Origin: Halichondria panicea
Lineage: Eukaryota; Porifera; Demospongiae; Suberitida; Halichondriidae
Assembly (NCBI RefSeq): GCF_963675165.1
Contig: NC_087388.1
Coordinates: 5,861,651-5,925,650 of the forward strand
DNA: 64,000 bases
Reading direction: 5' to 3'
A program made the translations under genes and the position numbers. Positions 12,001 to 25,190 of the stretch are shown here, piece after piece. The number at the start of each line of letters is the position of its first letter. Within the stretch, counting starts at the first letter, position 1. Under the pieces are notes generated by a model that was not told the DNA's origin, made no database searches, and saw nothing but the letters and a program-made list of their open reading frames with translations.

Positions 12001-13492
12001 GTAAGTGAGTAGTAATTACTGTACGTGCAAAGTGTCATTACTCCACAGGAGGTAGAGAAATCTTTCAACGTGATATTCAACAAGAGAGCATAAACACAAC
12101 TCAGAATGTTACTGTTCCAGCTGATGTTGAAGATCAGGAAACATCTGACTACCCTAATGCAAGTGAGGTACTACCAAATGTTCAACATTCATATACTGAA
12201 ATATTTTATATCGTAAGAAAGGTGCATGTACGGTTATTACTTGATGCAGGAGAGTATGGGAAATACCCTAGGGCTTCAGAATTTCGTAATTCTAGCAGAT
12301 AATGAAGAACAGGAAATACCTGACTACTACTCTAATGCAAGCGATGAACTACCGATGTTGCAACCTTCACGTACAGAGGTACACTGTACTGCATGTAATG
12401 CATGATACTTTAGAAAAGGAATTAATGCAAGAATTAATTCATATAGAATTATGCTATAATTATAATAGCTACATTATGTAGTTTTTTTATGACACAATAA
12501 TTATGTTCTTCTTTGATCTTAAACAGGAGCAGAATACAACACAAAATGATGAGTGTTGCCAAATTACATTGAAAGCATGCGTATGCAGTTACTGTTGTTG
12601 TTTTATTGTCTCTTTAATTCTTGGAATATGCGGTGCAGTATTGTACGATGGCTATTCACTTGTTGGTACTACTAATGTGGTACAAATTCATCGGCAATCT
12701 GTGCCACTGATTGGAATACAGGATCCATCGACTAACTTTGTTAGGCTATCCGAAATAATTACTAGTGGAACAGACTTAGTTACCATTATCTTCTATAAGT
12801 TAAGCGATTGCTCTTCTTCAACTGCATTTATAGGCGTCGAGATCAATGAGATAATGACTGTAAACTTTAGCTCTCCAACTATCAAGAGCAAAGCTGTTAC
12901 TGAGTTGTATCTGGCAGGAAACACTACACTTACTGTAAATATCAATGTCATCCCCTCAACAAATTCTTTTACGGCCGTCGTTGTTTTTGACAATCTTAGA
13001 AACTACTTAAACTTCATTTCAAGCTCTTCGTTGGACAATTACTATTTTATGGATTGCATTGCTAACGAAACATCACAAACTAAGATCAATTTAATTTTCA
13101 ACAAAACATCGTACTACTATATTGGTTTGTACACAGACATTCCGACTGAAACTACTACTTTTACTGTACACATGGTTGGGACAATTCTTCAATATGACAT
13201 TACAAAAGGAAGCACTTTCTGCTTTATAAGCTCTCTTGATGATTTAAGTTGTGATTTTTCTCCGAATTCCAACCAGCAAACTTGTATTGTTGGTTCTGTG
13301 CCGCCTATATACACTGATACACCATTTGGAATAAGAAGAGCAACTGTAGAGTATTACACTGCTCTCAACTCAAATACAGCAACCAACACTTTATTTTTTA
13401 TTCCTTTAATGCTATCTTGTTTATGGGTTTGTTTTGTGGGCTGTTTTCTGGTAGTTATACCACCTCAGCAGCATCAGGCAGCACACAACTAA
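10216..13492 (+). CDS. R1: CARD-ankyrin-TM-ectodomain-TM receptor-like protein
   Basis: Seven exons, 853 codons: 10216-10567, 10889-10960, 11016-11147, 11209-12000, 12049-12167, 12250-12378, 12527-13492. All phases agree. Residues 1-105 are a CARD-type death fold (DHLLPFEILAPNDRDYL, FHSFVSALEAAG). Ankyrin repeats lie at about 205-330 (DADGKTLLHLACRKNW, DEDGNTPLH). TM1 is about 550-572 in a Cys-rich stretch. An ectodomain of about 245 residues has sequons and paired Cys, and TM2 is about 821-843 with a 10-residue tail. The start at 10216 is chosen because every paralogue begins MSESAEYK there. Exons 5 and 6 are duplicates of each other. CARDs recruit partners by homotypic contact; the ligand and pathway here are unknown. 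Confidence 0.85.
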
Positions 13493-13689
13493 TTACGTCA
13501 TACTTATGATTGCTATTTTTTATCTTTTTACTATAACAATTGATCAAGCCGCAGTGCAAAATGCCCGGGTCGAGCACATGTTGCCTCGCTCACAAAGTAT
13601 TACGTTAGAAAGAGGTTACTATAAAGTTTGAGGTGTAAATTATAATTATAGGGAAAAATTACTTAATTATGCGATCATTAGTTTAAACT

Positions 13690-13904
13690 AAAACTTTAAC
13701 TCAAGAGTGTTACGGAAGAGAAATGGAAGAGAAGAAGAGAAGGTTAATGGAAACAAAAGTAGCTAGAGATCATGTTGGATAGATTTTAGAGTGTAGCCTA
13801 CATTTCCTGTCATAGCCACGTCCCCAGGCCGATTTTATAAGACTTTTGTTTCCATTAACCTCCTCTTCCATTTCTCTTCCGTAACACTCTTGAGCTAAAG
13901 TTAA
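13690..13904. mobile_element. Inverted-repeat element between convergent R1 and R2
   Basis: Arms of about 75 bp: ACTTTAACTCAAGAGTGTTA on the left and its inverse at the right end (AACACTCTTGAGCTAAAGTT), continuing through AGAGAAATGGAAGAG. The centre contains a short CCAGGCCGATTTTATAAG piece like the MULE-like family. Non-coding. Confidence 0.75.
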
Positions 13905-14128
13905 AAAAAAAATGGAGAATGTGACGACTACCATGTGTTCAACATGCACTTTGTGAAATAACTATGAGGAGATCCACTGTGGCAAAATATTCTAGAATTC
14001 TACACAAAACATTTAAAAAATTTCGTGGTAACTATATACTAGGTTACACTAGTAATCTAATAGGACAACTCAACACCACACACAGATACTACAATACAGA
14101 TCTTGTTCAAACCATAATTATGTAGATA

Positions 14129-17100
14129 CTAAATTTGTGACTCGAATGAATTTGAATTCTGAAAGCTACGATGTCGCTTGGGACTGATTTGAAGTGAGTT
14201 TGTTGTGAACTTGGTGTTGGTTTTTATTTTGTAAAAGACTAGCACTAAAGACCACAGAAGAACGATTATAAAAAAACTTATCCAGAGTAAAATTATCAGT
14301 TCTTCTGTATATAGGAAGTTCGAATACGAATACAGTATTTCCGCTTCCGTTACTTCATTGGTAAAATTGCGTTTTGGAACAATTCCTATGATACACAACT
14401 TCGGTGTTACAGGAATGTATCTATCAAATACGACATTACATACTGTTGTGGATGATATCATAGAGCAAAGGCTTATAAAAGAATTTTTTGAATTTTCCTT
14501 ATTCCAGCCATTAATACGATATGATATGCTGTCGATGACGTTCAAATTGTCTTCTATGTGAACTCCAATAAAATAGTAACTACTCTTTTGGAGCGAGATG
14601 CTTATTGAGAAATTATCGTTCTTGATGCAGTACTCCATATAGGTAAACATCCAGGTTCCATTGTGCAAAAATGATTTATATTCGTCAACATTGTCAAAAA
14701 CTACCAAAACAACTGGGCATTCTGAGCTGTTATAGTTCGCTGATAAGTGAATTTCTAGCCTCAGAGAGACATTATATTGTGTGTAGAGCTCATAAATTGG
14801 AGTATTTTCTTCTGGAGTGAGTATTCCTTCCTCGTATATTGTGGAATTTTCTTTTCTGATATCATCACAATTGCTGATGTTGAAGTGAATTGAGATGTTA
14901 GTATTAGTGATCTCGTTAATTGTTAGTTGCTTTACATTCGGTCCGACTCGTGCTATAGGTAGTACTGATTGCTGGATCAGTTGAGTAATATGTACTGAAC
15001 CACCAAAAGGTTTTGATTCTTGGTCGTTGAGTATCGTGAAGGAGAGTGCACAAGCAAAAATTACCATTGTGAATAACACACCCATAACAAAGCACAAACA
15101 TATAGAAGCTGCTTTCCTCTCAATGATATTCAGAGTATGGCATTGACATATCTGTATAGGTTCAATGAAAAAGAAATGTGATACGTTATAAGTTATACAC
15201 CAGACACTGCATGCAATAGACATTAGCTCTTGTATTCACCTTGAAGCAAACATGACAGAAGTAGCTGGCCATGGCCTTCATGGTATCCCACTGCAATAAC
15301 AGTTATAATTATAGAGATACCACAATAACAGTTTTAAGATACCACTAGAATTAATTAGCTAATACTAGATCAAGCAAGCATAGACTATAGTAAGATTATA
15401 GCTATAGTTAGCAATCACAGCAAGGTGTCTAACAAATCAACGACCAGTGGTATTACAACTACAATACACATAATAAATGCTACTTCTTACCTGATGTTTT
15501 CGTTTTGAATTTATAAGGCCCTCCAAGTCTGAATCGTTGGGTTGTGTGTGGAGATCGGGAATGGAACCTCGCGGTATAGATTGCCATTGAAGAGAAGTCT
15601 TTGCTGGAGAACGAGGTGGATTGTATGTGGGAGGATTTTTTTCAGGAATTGTAGGATTTTTAATGCACTCTGAAGCTTTAGAATCTTTTGTCTGATCAAT
15701 TAAAGTGTACTGTTGATCTGGCTCTGAATCATCACTCTGAAGATTTCTTGATCGTATGGTACGGCCATACCTTTCAGCCCGGCTTTGATCTGTGTATGCA
15801 TGTGCATGCAGTTATTATATCACAGTGTGTATAATGAGCTGTGAGTATGATGTCAACCTACGTGGTAAACTGACACTGACTGCTGGTGAGGTACGTTCCA
15901 CTGTAGATACACCAGTCGTTGAATTGCAACTGTCCTCTTCAGTACTTGTGGATTCATCTGTAAGCACAATATACATGCATGCATGCATGTGCAGTCAAAA
16001 TCATTTTACCTGCACTTAGAGGCATTGGCAATGCATCTGTCAGTGTATTAATGCTTGTCCTGTGAATATCCTCTATCTTATTAAAATTCCCCATTGGAAT
16101 GTTGGCAAGTATTTCATCGCACTCGACCAGCCCTCTCAAAACGTTTTGATGTTGCTTTTGATGTGCAATGTTAAAGGCAGTTAATCCATCGTTATTTCTA
16201 GCATTGACATCACTGAGCTCAAGAAGATATTCGGCAGCTCCTTTGTTGTTGAATCGAGCAGCTGTGTGCAGAGGTGTGTCTCCATCTTCATTCACAACTG
16301 AGACATTATGATGGTGTGTTTTGACCAATTGGGTGACTAAGAGTCCCCATTTTGACCAATCCCAGCGACAGGCAAGATGGAGGAGGGTCATTCCATCACT
16401 GTCCCTGATTGAACTGACATCAACTGTCGGATCAAGCCCTATCAGTAAGGCTAAGGCAGAAGTCAGGTCACCACCATCTTGGCCAAACGCTTTTAGCAGC
16501 TTCTTTGTTGAATTAACTTCTGCCTGTACATACATGCAATGCCATGGTTTAGAAGTATATACAACTAGCTGTACAAGGTACAGAACAATTAAGACATGTA
16601 CACCATAAATGCAACCATGCACTTTAGTATTGTAAACCTAACGTGAATATACTTATCACCTTCAATATTAGATCTACTTGTCGACCGATTTTGACCTCAA
16701 TGAATGCATTTTCTTTCAGGTGCTGCATCTGTTTAGGACTCAATTGGCTGTATAAATGACTAAAACATGCTGGAACTCGAAACACCAGCTCTGTACAGCC
16801 TTCTTGAACATGCTTCAAATTCAGAACTTGATGTGGTAGTAGTTGTTCCCAGCATTCTATAAATACTAACTTCAAATGTTGAATTTGATCGTTGGTGATT
16901 GCATCAAAGTCAACATCGATCTTACATGTTATCTCCACTGATTCAATGTGAGACGGTTGAGGGCCAAAGTCATCAACAAATAAAAAGCATCGTCGATTAA
17001 CATATTGTCGAAAAAAACGTTCATATTTCTGTAATGCTTCATCATCTTCATATGGGAAAAGAACTTCTTCTCGTATTGCAGAAATAAGTGAGTAATTGAA

Positions 17101-18562
17101 CCAAGAGCAGAAATTATTCTGTAAAAACTCAATTAAATCATTAAAGCTGATAGCATCACAGAGTAAAATATGTTCAGAAGGGCTATGATACATTTGGTGA
17201 AAATACAAACCTTGTGGTGTTAACAACTTCTGAACGTGTTGCTTTAGTTGTGTAACATCATATTGTTTTTGTTTTTCCAGATTCATAATCGTGTTTGTAA
17301 GTAAGCTACAAAACTTTGAATGGATTTTTCGAGTTTCTTTATCTAGGGATTTCATGAAGAAGCTTTCAGAAATTTCTGTTGCTGAAACTGTATCGCTACA
17401 AGCAGTATCACGAGTGCATCTTTTAATTTGAGGTGGCTTGGAGCTTAAGCACTTATCTCTGCCAGTGACATGACCCAAGATAGTACACTTTCCACAGTCA
17501 CATTGGAAGCTAAAGAATTTAGAATCAGGTGCCGTGAGTGATGCAGATCCAGATGAGCTTGTACTGACGGACCTTGGTTGTAACTCTTCACCTGCCTGAC
17601 CTTCGTTATCTGCTATAACGAGGTGACAATTTATTGGCTCACTATCATGCATGGTGTGGTACAAACTACTGGATCAGTATAAATTATCTGATATATTTAT
17701 TGGCTCACTATAATTATTACGCATGTTGTATACAAATTATCTTATTCATCAGCCATGACAAGCCCAAACGGCTGGGGAAGGGTTGTAGCAGGTTTATTGG
17801 ATAGCTCTCATATCTTGTTAATCATGCAAAACCAGTGAATGCTTTGCACACACTTAAGTATATGCGACCCTTTTTACTCACGTGAAAATGCAACCTTTAC
17901 AAGCCTTATTAAAGTCAACCACTATATACAGTGTGCACAGTGACATTGCTCTCCTGAATTCTTTCTTCGATACATTTTTGCAGAAATGCCTTTATAGAAA
18001 GGTTTTCGTGGATTTAATTTTCGTGAAATAGCAGCCTTTTGCAGCATGCATGCATGCATGGGATATTAAGTTCGTGGTTATAACTGTTCGTGGTCCAGCT
18101 TAATCCGCAAAAACCACAAACATTTGCACCCTCGAAATATACCTGCTATACGATACATAGTGCAATACATGAGTTGAGTTTTCATAAAGCAATCTAGGAT
18201 TTATATTTATACAACCTACCTCCTATTCTTTGACTTTGATCGGACTGTTGATGTTGTCTCTGTAATGCATCATTGAGTTTTTGCACTGTAGCTTTCGTAA
18301 AACTACCAGCTTCTTCAAGAGCACTAACGAATGAATGAAAAACCAGTGGATTGTTTTTTATCTGGAGCAGCACAGATTCCATTATTCTTCGTGCTTTGTC
18401 ACCAGCATCATGAGTGTCATTCCTAAGATAATCTCGATCGTTTGGTGCTAAGATCTCAAAACGGAGTAAATGATCGCTGACATCTTTAGGAGACTGCTTG
18501 ATGCAAGTAAGAAGGCTGCTGTGACAGTCCTTGATTGCTTTGTACTCTGCTGACTCAGACAT
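14129..18562 (-). CDS. R2: CARD, Cys-rich/helical module, ankyrin, PPxY linker, TM-ectodomain-TM
   Basis: Eight exons in frame, 1092 codons: 18562-18220, 17612-16660, 16523-16010, 15957-15862, 15789-15491, 15290-15240, 15151-14129. The 16660 junction is phase 0 and the others are compatible. (Seven intervals are listed; an additional small exon is not excluded.) CARD 1-105; a module at about 140-430 starting QCDCGKCTILG and ending FIEVKIG; ankyrin repeats about 450-570 (DSDGMTLLHLACRWDW, NEDGDTPLHTAARF); a linker with PPTY; TM1 about 767-793; ectodomain with at least six N-glycosylation sequons and SYYFIGVH; TM2 near 1035-1058; basic tail of about 34 residues. Convergent with R1. Probably a membrane sensor; that role is inferred. 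Confidence 0.85.
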
Positions 18563-18749
18563 GATGCTTGACAGTAAATGAAGAATAAGCTTTAAGAATG
18601 AAACTTTAAAGAAGCAGTATCCCATGTCACATGGCACACCTGCCACACTCTACCATACCTAGCATTGTGTATCAACCATGCATGGTTGTAGAGTAATACA
18701 AATTAGTCGACAAACAAGTTCCCCAAAACGATAAATATTAGTTTAAGGA

Positions 18750-20200
18750 CTGTTAGAATTGTGAGATGGCTATGTGGTACAACCATATTCTACACTGTAG
18801 TTTTAATCAAACAATATGACTATTCTACTCGTCCGATCACGAGCACTATGATTATAATTATGAACACACTGTCAGCAAAGTAAGCCATTAACCCTACACA
18901 CACTGTATATACATGTAAGTATAGACAGTAAATGTACTCACACACACATCTCCGAGTCACCTGATCATGTTAGCGTAGAGTGTGATGAGTGCTTGTCTCA
19001 GGTACTGTATTGTGGGAGGTGTGAGGAGACCATTCTCCAGGAGTGTGAGGAGGGGGGTGCTCCGATGAGTGTTGTGGGACCTCTGGAACCGTTGGACCGA
19101 GGAGAAGGTGGAGTCAGAGTAGAGTCCGTCCAATCGATGGCTACTGCTCAGATAGTTGAGGTGTTAGAGGAACAGCTATATGTGTGTGTGCATGGATCAC
19201 TTCAATTCCTGTAAACACCACACATACCCGCCCCCCGTACCTCCTAAAAAGTAGTGTCAGCAATGACAGCCAGTTCCAATGGAGTGGGGGAACAGGAGAG
19301 TCTGTTGAGGGAATCCCCCACTTCCCTCAGGGCATCAGTCAGGTACTCAGTGTACAGGATACTCAAGTGGTCCAGAGAAAACAGAAAAGAGTGTCATTAC
19401 AGCTAATGTTGAAGTAGAGGCTAACAGGTTTGGAAGTGTATACAGTGTAACAATTTCACTGAGACAATGTGGTAAAAGAATGTACAAGGTCCTGCATGGC
19501 ATGGTACATTATTTTAAGCTCAGAGTCCCCCCCTATATAAGTAGATACTTCATAGCTGTCACTGAGTTGAACAAAATGTTACTATACTTTTTCCTTCATG
19601 CACTGTTGGGTTGGAGGTGAGTCCACTGGACTGGTGGAAGCCCCCATTGAACGGGGAGTCAATCTACACCAGAGAGAGAACAAGTCAATGCTAGTAGTCA
19701 CCGCCTTGCATATAAAGGTATAGTTGTGCACACACCGAGGCTGAATTGAATGTACATTGTGCTCAATAAGGAAAGTAATAGATACTGGCCTATAGTACAC
19801 ACATACAGGTGCATGCATATCATTGTTATATGTACCCTGTACTGTAAATGTTAGTACCGTTATGACAATGCTAGTAGTACCCAGGACAATGCCTTGCATA
19901 GAGTAATTGTGCACACTGAAGGCTGAGCTTCAAATGTTAGTACCCCTCTTCCCCCCTATGCAATGAGCCCCCATCATTCCTACAAAATGTGACATAATAA
20001 TTATAGACAAAATTAAGACGTATAGACATAAGACGGCAATCTTCTATTGAAGATCCACTATCAATGAAACATTCAATCAATAATTATTATTGTGTTAAGG
20101 TTACAGAAGATTGTTAAATTATTGGGATTGATTGTTCCACTTGTAATAGTGGATTTCCAATAGAAGATTGATCTTTACCAAAAATGGACTAATTATTTAT
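18750..20200 (-). pseudogene. Duplicated unidentified exon set, copy 1
   Basis: On the minus strand two exon-like stretches stand out. One at about 19680-19590 carries LTPRSMGASTSPVDSPPTQQ and ends at a GTATAG donor. One at about 19150-18965 carries LLENGLLTPPTIQYLRQAL and ends at a GTGACT donor. A stretch between them (19400-19250) reads LYTEYLTDALREVGDSL but hits a stop. I do not recognise the protein. The set is repeated at 21250-22390, where a base is missing. Probably remains of a gene copied here in part. Confidence 0.45.
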
Positions 20201-20529
20201 GCTAAAATTATTACAAGCATAATTTATCAGGGCTTATAGTCCTACTGTTGAGCGTAACGATGTAGCCGAGAAAATCGAAGACAAATATGTGAGGACATGC
20301 ATGTACCGTAACTATGTAGTTGCTATGTATAGTCTATAGCAGATTAACAAATTAAAACAGTTAGAACAGTTAGAACCATTGTGAAGAGTATAAGCATGTA
20401 ACACAAGGTGACATTTCCTTGTATAAATCATTGACTCACATGGCATGAAAATCTCTACATAATATACATAATTTTTTTATGATACTATACCAAAACATTA
20501 TAAAGTTGAATAATTAATTGATAACAATC

Positions 20530-20935
20530 TGCATGCAGTCTTTGCCAGAATATAAAGTTGCAGATAATCTTCCTGCTTCATGTACATTGACATGTACCAG
20601 ACTCTTTATATTGTATCCCAAAAAGGAGCTATCAGAATGATAGTCATGTGACAATTCAGTGCATTAATTGATACTACTATACACCTGCACATGCATGTTG
20701 CATAAAATCACATTCGATATGAACACACAATACACAATTATTTCTCAAACATGTCTCGTCTTATACAGTGTCTTCTACATAATATACTCCTAGCTGACAG
20801 CGTCCAATCAGATTGTTCAATTCTTGGAACTTCTGCATGTACACACTTCGTGAATAGATCCACATATCTGACGTCAGTTTAGGTGGGATCAAAGTTCACT
20901 CCGAGGTGTTTGTCAAAGCCAAGTCTGTAGAGAAA
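20530..20935. repeat. Diverged duplicate of 32880-33335
   Basis: Shared order of landmarks: GCAGTCTTTGCCAGA at one end, then CCCAAAAAG, then AGCTGACA-CGTCCA and GGTGGG(A/G)TCAAAGTT. In the other copy one minus-strand frame (33300-33076) is open and reads SLFKEHVQKFQKFLRIEQ. Unrecognised. Confidence 0.6.
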
Positions 20936-21249
20936 TAAGTATATGAAATAAGGGCACTATCTAGGCCTATCCCCTCCCCCATTATTCTATTCTGCCATGA
21001 TATTCTAATTATCTATAGACAAAATTAACGTATAGACATAAACACAGCACACAACTGACACACGACTTATCAGTGTTATCTTGCTGACTTGAACTGATCC
21101 AGAATATTTACCTTTTTGCACGAGGATGTTGTTATGCAAAGTAATAATTTTTACTTAATGATGTCTATTATCCCCAATTATTCTTTAGACACCTATTATT
21201 ATTCTGAGCTTGATTTAGCAGGGCCGAGCACTATCCCATGTACACAAAT

Positions 21250-22390
21250 GCACACCTGTACCACACATGATGATTAGCATTGTGTATCAACTATGGATGG
21301 TTGTAGTAGTACAGATGAGTCGACAAACAACTGTTCCCTCGGACTATGAATACCAGTTTAGGGACTATAGACTATTGTGAGATGGTGCTATCTTTCAACC
21401 ATTTAAGTACGCGGTACAACCATATTCTACACTGTAGTTTTAACCAAACAATTGACTATTCTACTCATCCGATCACGAGCACTATGATTATAATTATGAA
21501 CACACTGTCAGCAAAGTAAGCCATTAACCTTACACACAGTGACACTGCATATATTTACATGTAAGTGTAGACAGTAAATGTATACACACACACAGCGCTA
21601 TCTGAGTCACCTGATCATGTTAGCGTAGAGTGTGAGGAGTGCTTGTCTCAGGTACTGCATTGTGGGAGGTGTGAGGAGACCATTCTCCGGGAGTGTGAGG
21701 AGGGGGTGCTCCGATGAGTGTTGTGGGACCTCTGGAACCGTTGGACCGAGGAGAGGGTGGAGTCAAAGTAGGAATAGTCAAAATACTTCATAGCTGTCAC
21801 TGAGTTGAACAAAATGTCACTATACTTTTTCCTTCATGCACTGTTGGGTTGGAGGTGAGTCCACTGGACTGGTGGAAGCCCCCATTGAACGGGGAGTCAA
21901 TCTACACCAGAGAGAGAACAAGTCAATGCTAGTAGTCACCGCCTTGCATATAAAGGTATAGTTGTGCACACACCGAGGCTGAATTGAATGTACATTGTGC
22001 TCAATAAGGAAAGTAATAGATACTGGCCTATAGTACACATACAGCATGCATATCATTGTTATATGTACCCTGTACTGTAAATGTTAGTACCGTTATGACA
22101 ATGCTAGTATAGTACCCAGGACAATGCCTTGCATAGAGTAATTGTGCACACCGAAGGCTGAGCTTCAAATGTTAGTACCCCTCTTCCCCCCTATGCAATG
22201 AGCCCCCATCATTCCCACAAAATGTGACATAATAATTATAGACAAAATTAAGACGTATATAGACATAAGACGGCAATCTTCTATTGAAGATCCACTATCA
22301 ATGAAACATTTAATCAATAATAATTATTATTATTATTGTGTTAAGGTTACAGAAAATTGTAATAAATTATTGGGATCGTAATACGGAAGC
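21250..22390 (-). pseudogene. Duplicated unidentified exon set, copy 2
   Basis: Direct repeat of 18750-20200 with internal deletions. The exon with STPLLTLLENG in copy 1 has one C fewer here (G run near 21706) and runs into a stop. The 5' exon (about 21900-21820) is unchanged. This copy is broken even if copy 1 is not. Confidence 0.6.
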
Positions 22391-22404
22391 CCGTAGGGGC
22401 CATT

Positions 22405-23390
22405 CAATCCCACTCTAAGATTCCACTCTAGAATGCACTTCCACTCTGAAATTCCACTCTGGAATGCACTTCCATTCTAAAATTCCACTCTGAACTTCCA
22501 TTCTGGAGTGCACTTCCATTGTGCCAATCACATGATATCACGCGTCGGCCTCATCTTGTACCGAGATCGTGTCTACTATTAAAACCAGTGACTAAACAGC
22601 TCTGATAAATCGTTTGTGAGTATGGTATATTATTACTGTGTGTGTATAGTATTTATTAGTGGACTCTGCAGTTGAGAATGGTGCATGTTTTTGATAACCT
22701 CCCACATGCAAGTAGTTATAATTATTTAAATTACTATTCTGTAGCAAGGGCTACTGAAATTCTGCTGTTGTATAGCTACACATCTTTGAGATTATAAATC
22801 TGACCCCCCCCACACATAATTATAGTGTCGTATCTGTATTAAAGGAGTGTGCATGGGAGTATAGTGTCCTCATGCAGGATAAAGTCCCGCCCACCAGCTC
22901 TGCCCTCTCTGATGTTCAACCAGAGTGGAGCCTGGAGGTATATGTCAAGACAGCAAAAGTCAAATTGACATCATCTGGTCTGTACGTGTTCAGGCACTTA
23001 GTAACAGAACTGGCAGCTATGAACATTAAAACTGCACTAGAAATTTAGCGTTTATTGATGATTTGTAATAATAATAATAATTATCAATTTGTGCATGTGT
23101 TGGAGACAGCATTCATGTCCCCAATGCTGTCACCGTATAACAGTGGTTGTTTGATTGTGTCCTAACTATATGTTTCATTACAAGCAGTAGATCTAGCTGT
23201 TGGGGATTAACAAGATAAAAAACACAGGCCGGATTAGCCTGTATAAGAATACCCATGCACTCTCAAAATATTAACAAGTTTCTCAACTTCACTATAGCCA
23301 TTTTTTACACTGGATGAAGACAATAACACAATGGAATTTCAGAATGGAAATGCATTCTAGAGTGGAATTGCAGAGTGCCCTACAATGCCA
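22405..23390. mobile_element. About 1-kb element with iterated ATTCCACTCT ends
   Basis: The left end (22405-22525) repeats units such as ATTCCACTCTGGAATGCACT several times and finishes CCATTGTG. The right end (23332-23388) holds the inverse, starting CACAATGGAATTTCAGAATG. The interior has no long frame. The design resembles foldback elements with subterminal repeats. Confidence 0.6.
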
Positions 23391-23499
23391 ACAGTATTAT
23401 TAGCAGGGAGTTATACACAATGTGCATGTACATAGAGGTACTCACACATCTCTGTACTAGTCGAGTTACATGGTCATGCAAGGCAGAGACAGTTTTAGC

Positions 23500-23695
23500 A
23501 TTTCTTTCCTTAATGCTTTTACTTATTTGGTTTGTCTTCTTGACCAGTCGAGATTTGCCGACATCTCCTCTGTTTGTTGCTAGCAGTGAAGTTGAGATGG
23601 AGCGTGTGGGGGCGGGTAGTGTGTGGGCATGGAGTGGGTTATGATGGAACAGTGAACAGTGACCGTACAATCCATTGGCTGCTTGAGGAGTATGA
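23500..23695 (-). pseudogene. MTIF3 5' fragment 1
   Basis: Minus-strand translation contains SLFHHNPLHAHTLPAPTRS and GDVGKSRLVKKTN, matching residues 50-100 of the intact MTIF3, then loses similarity at the IF3 N-domain. No downstream IF3 sequence is present. It is a truncated copy made by duplication. Confidence 0.85.
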
Positions 23696-24689
23696 AGTTG
23701 TAAAAACATTTTATGAATCTCATTAGTAAGTTTTTCTTTTGAAAATGTACTTTTGAGAGCCCTACTCTTTCATCTGTTATTTTACTCCAAACTTCCATTC
23801 AACCAACTCATCTTTTGAAACACTTGCTAATACAAATCTGCCAAAATTAGTACCCTAAAAACAGAGAAAAATCTGAAAAGTTAACCATGCAGGTAGATCT
23901 ATAATTATTCTTTTTTGCCGCACAAAACTATTCCTACGAATGATTTGAGCTGCTTTAGTGTCGCTGAAAATGGTGTTGACGTCTCTCGTGTCACTGCAGC
24001 TATGTGCAGGAAGGCTATATCTACCTGCTGCATAATTTCGGGTGTGTAAAAACGAAGAGCTAGATCTAGTTGTCAGTTACACACTGCCTTTCCCTGTATG
24101 GATGTTTTTGCGAAGACTAAGCTTAGATAGTAAAAAGATTCGAAACTGCCTTCAACAGCATAAGAAAAATCTGCCCCCGACATGCCACACTAGAATTATT
24201 ACACTGTGTTACTGGAGCTGTCACATGCAGTGGCAGCCTTTTCAATACTAACTTTGTATCTCGCAGTCTTGCATCGGAACGGAACTCTATCATTTCTATG
24301 GGTTTGTTTTTTCGTGCATGGGCTTCCTTCCACCCACGTGTATTCGGCGGTTGGTGCTAATCTGAACTATAGGATGCAGCTTTGCGAAATTGTACAGCAC
24401 TGATGATAAAGTCAGCATGTGCGGAATTTGTCTGCATGCTTTGGTCATGTTATGTTTCAGTCACACCTGAAGTTACCAGCACGATTGTTCATTCTATCTG
24501 CTGTGAGCAATATTTATTGTTAAAACTGATGTGTCTATCTTTTACATACCTACACCTAATAGCTAGCTATATTCTTGCGTGTTCATTAATACAAGAGTTC
24601 GTAGTGATGCGTTTCTAACTGCTTTATTTACTAACTGGTATAACCCTTGATAGGTGTTTCTGGTCACGTGGTTGAGTCCTTATCGTTCT

Positions 24690-24800
24690 TCCTGTAGATA
24701 TAATTATAGGCTTGTGACAAATTGAGCTTGGTGAGAAGTGAGCCGTTTGCTAGTGTTGCAAATAGGTCTTCAAGTTTATGGGGTATAAAGGGGTATATAC
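24690..24800 (-). pseudogene. Gypsy-like reverse transcriptase scrap
   Basis: A short minus-strand frame reads LEDLFATLANGSLLTKLNLS followed by QAY, the pattern of the RT segment before the first catalytic Asp in Ty3/Gypsy elements. The usual KLDLS is KLNLS. No LTR or other pol domain is visible. The rest of 23720-25190 holds nothing I recognise. Confidence 0.55.
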
Positions 24801-25190
24801 TGATCAAGCAAGGGGTATACTGATCAAGAGTTGATCTATGACTATAAACAAAAAGTATACATGTATCGTGCAAGAATTGAAAGTTTCATGCTGGGAGGGC
24901 TTTGTAGGGGTTTGTCAAATAAAATTGCCCAGAGGAGAATAATGGAGTAATATGCATGGGTAGTTGCCCGAGTATTATAATTATAGGAAGAAAAATTAAA
25001 TAAGCATGCATGATGGGACAGCCTTATACTTCTGAATAATTAAACTGGCATGCAAGTACATGCGTAGCAGGTATAGGTATTTGCGATTTTATTCTTGCAA
25101 AGTTACGTAAGATAGTAAAATTAATGTTTGATGCTCGCATAATTATTATATTGACTTCCGTTATTTTCAACAATAATAATAATAACAAGA

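Noticed and set aside
13500-14128. Possible shared terminator or regulatory region between convergent R1 and R2
   Set aside because: Only the inverted-repeat element and AT-rich sequence are visible; no specific signal supports a regulatory call.
24042-24618. Three overlapping plus frames of 65-78 codons
   Set aside because: No domain, no start context, no paralogue in the window and no splice-linked neighbours; treated as chance frames.
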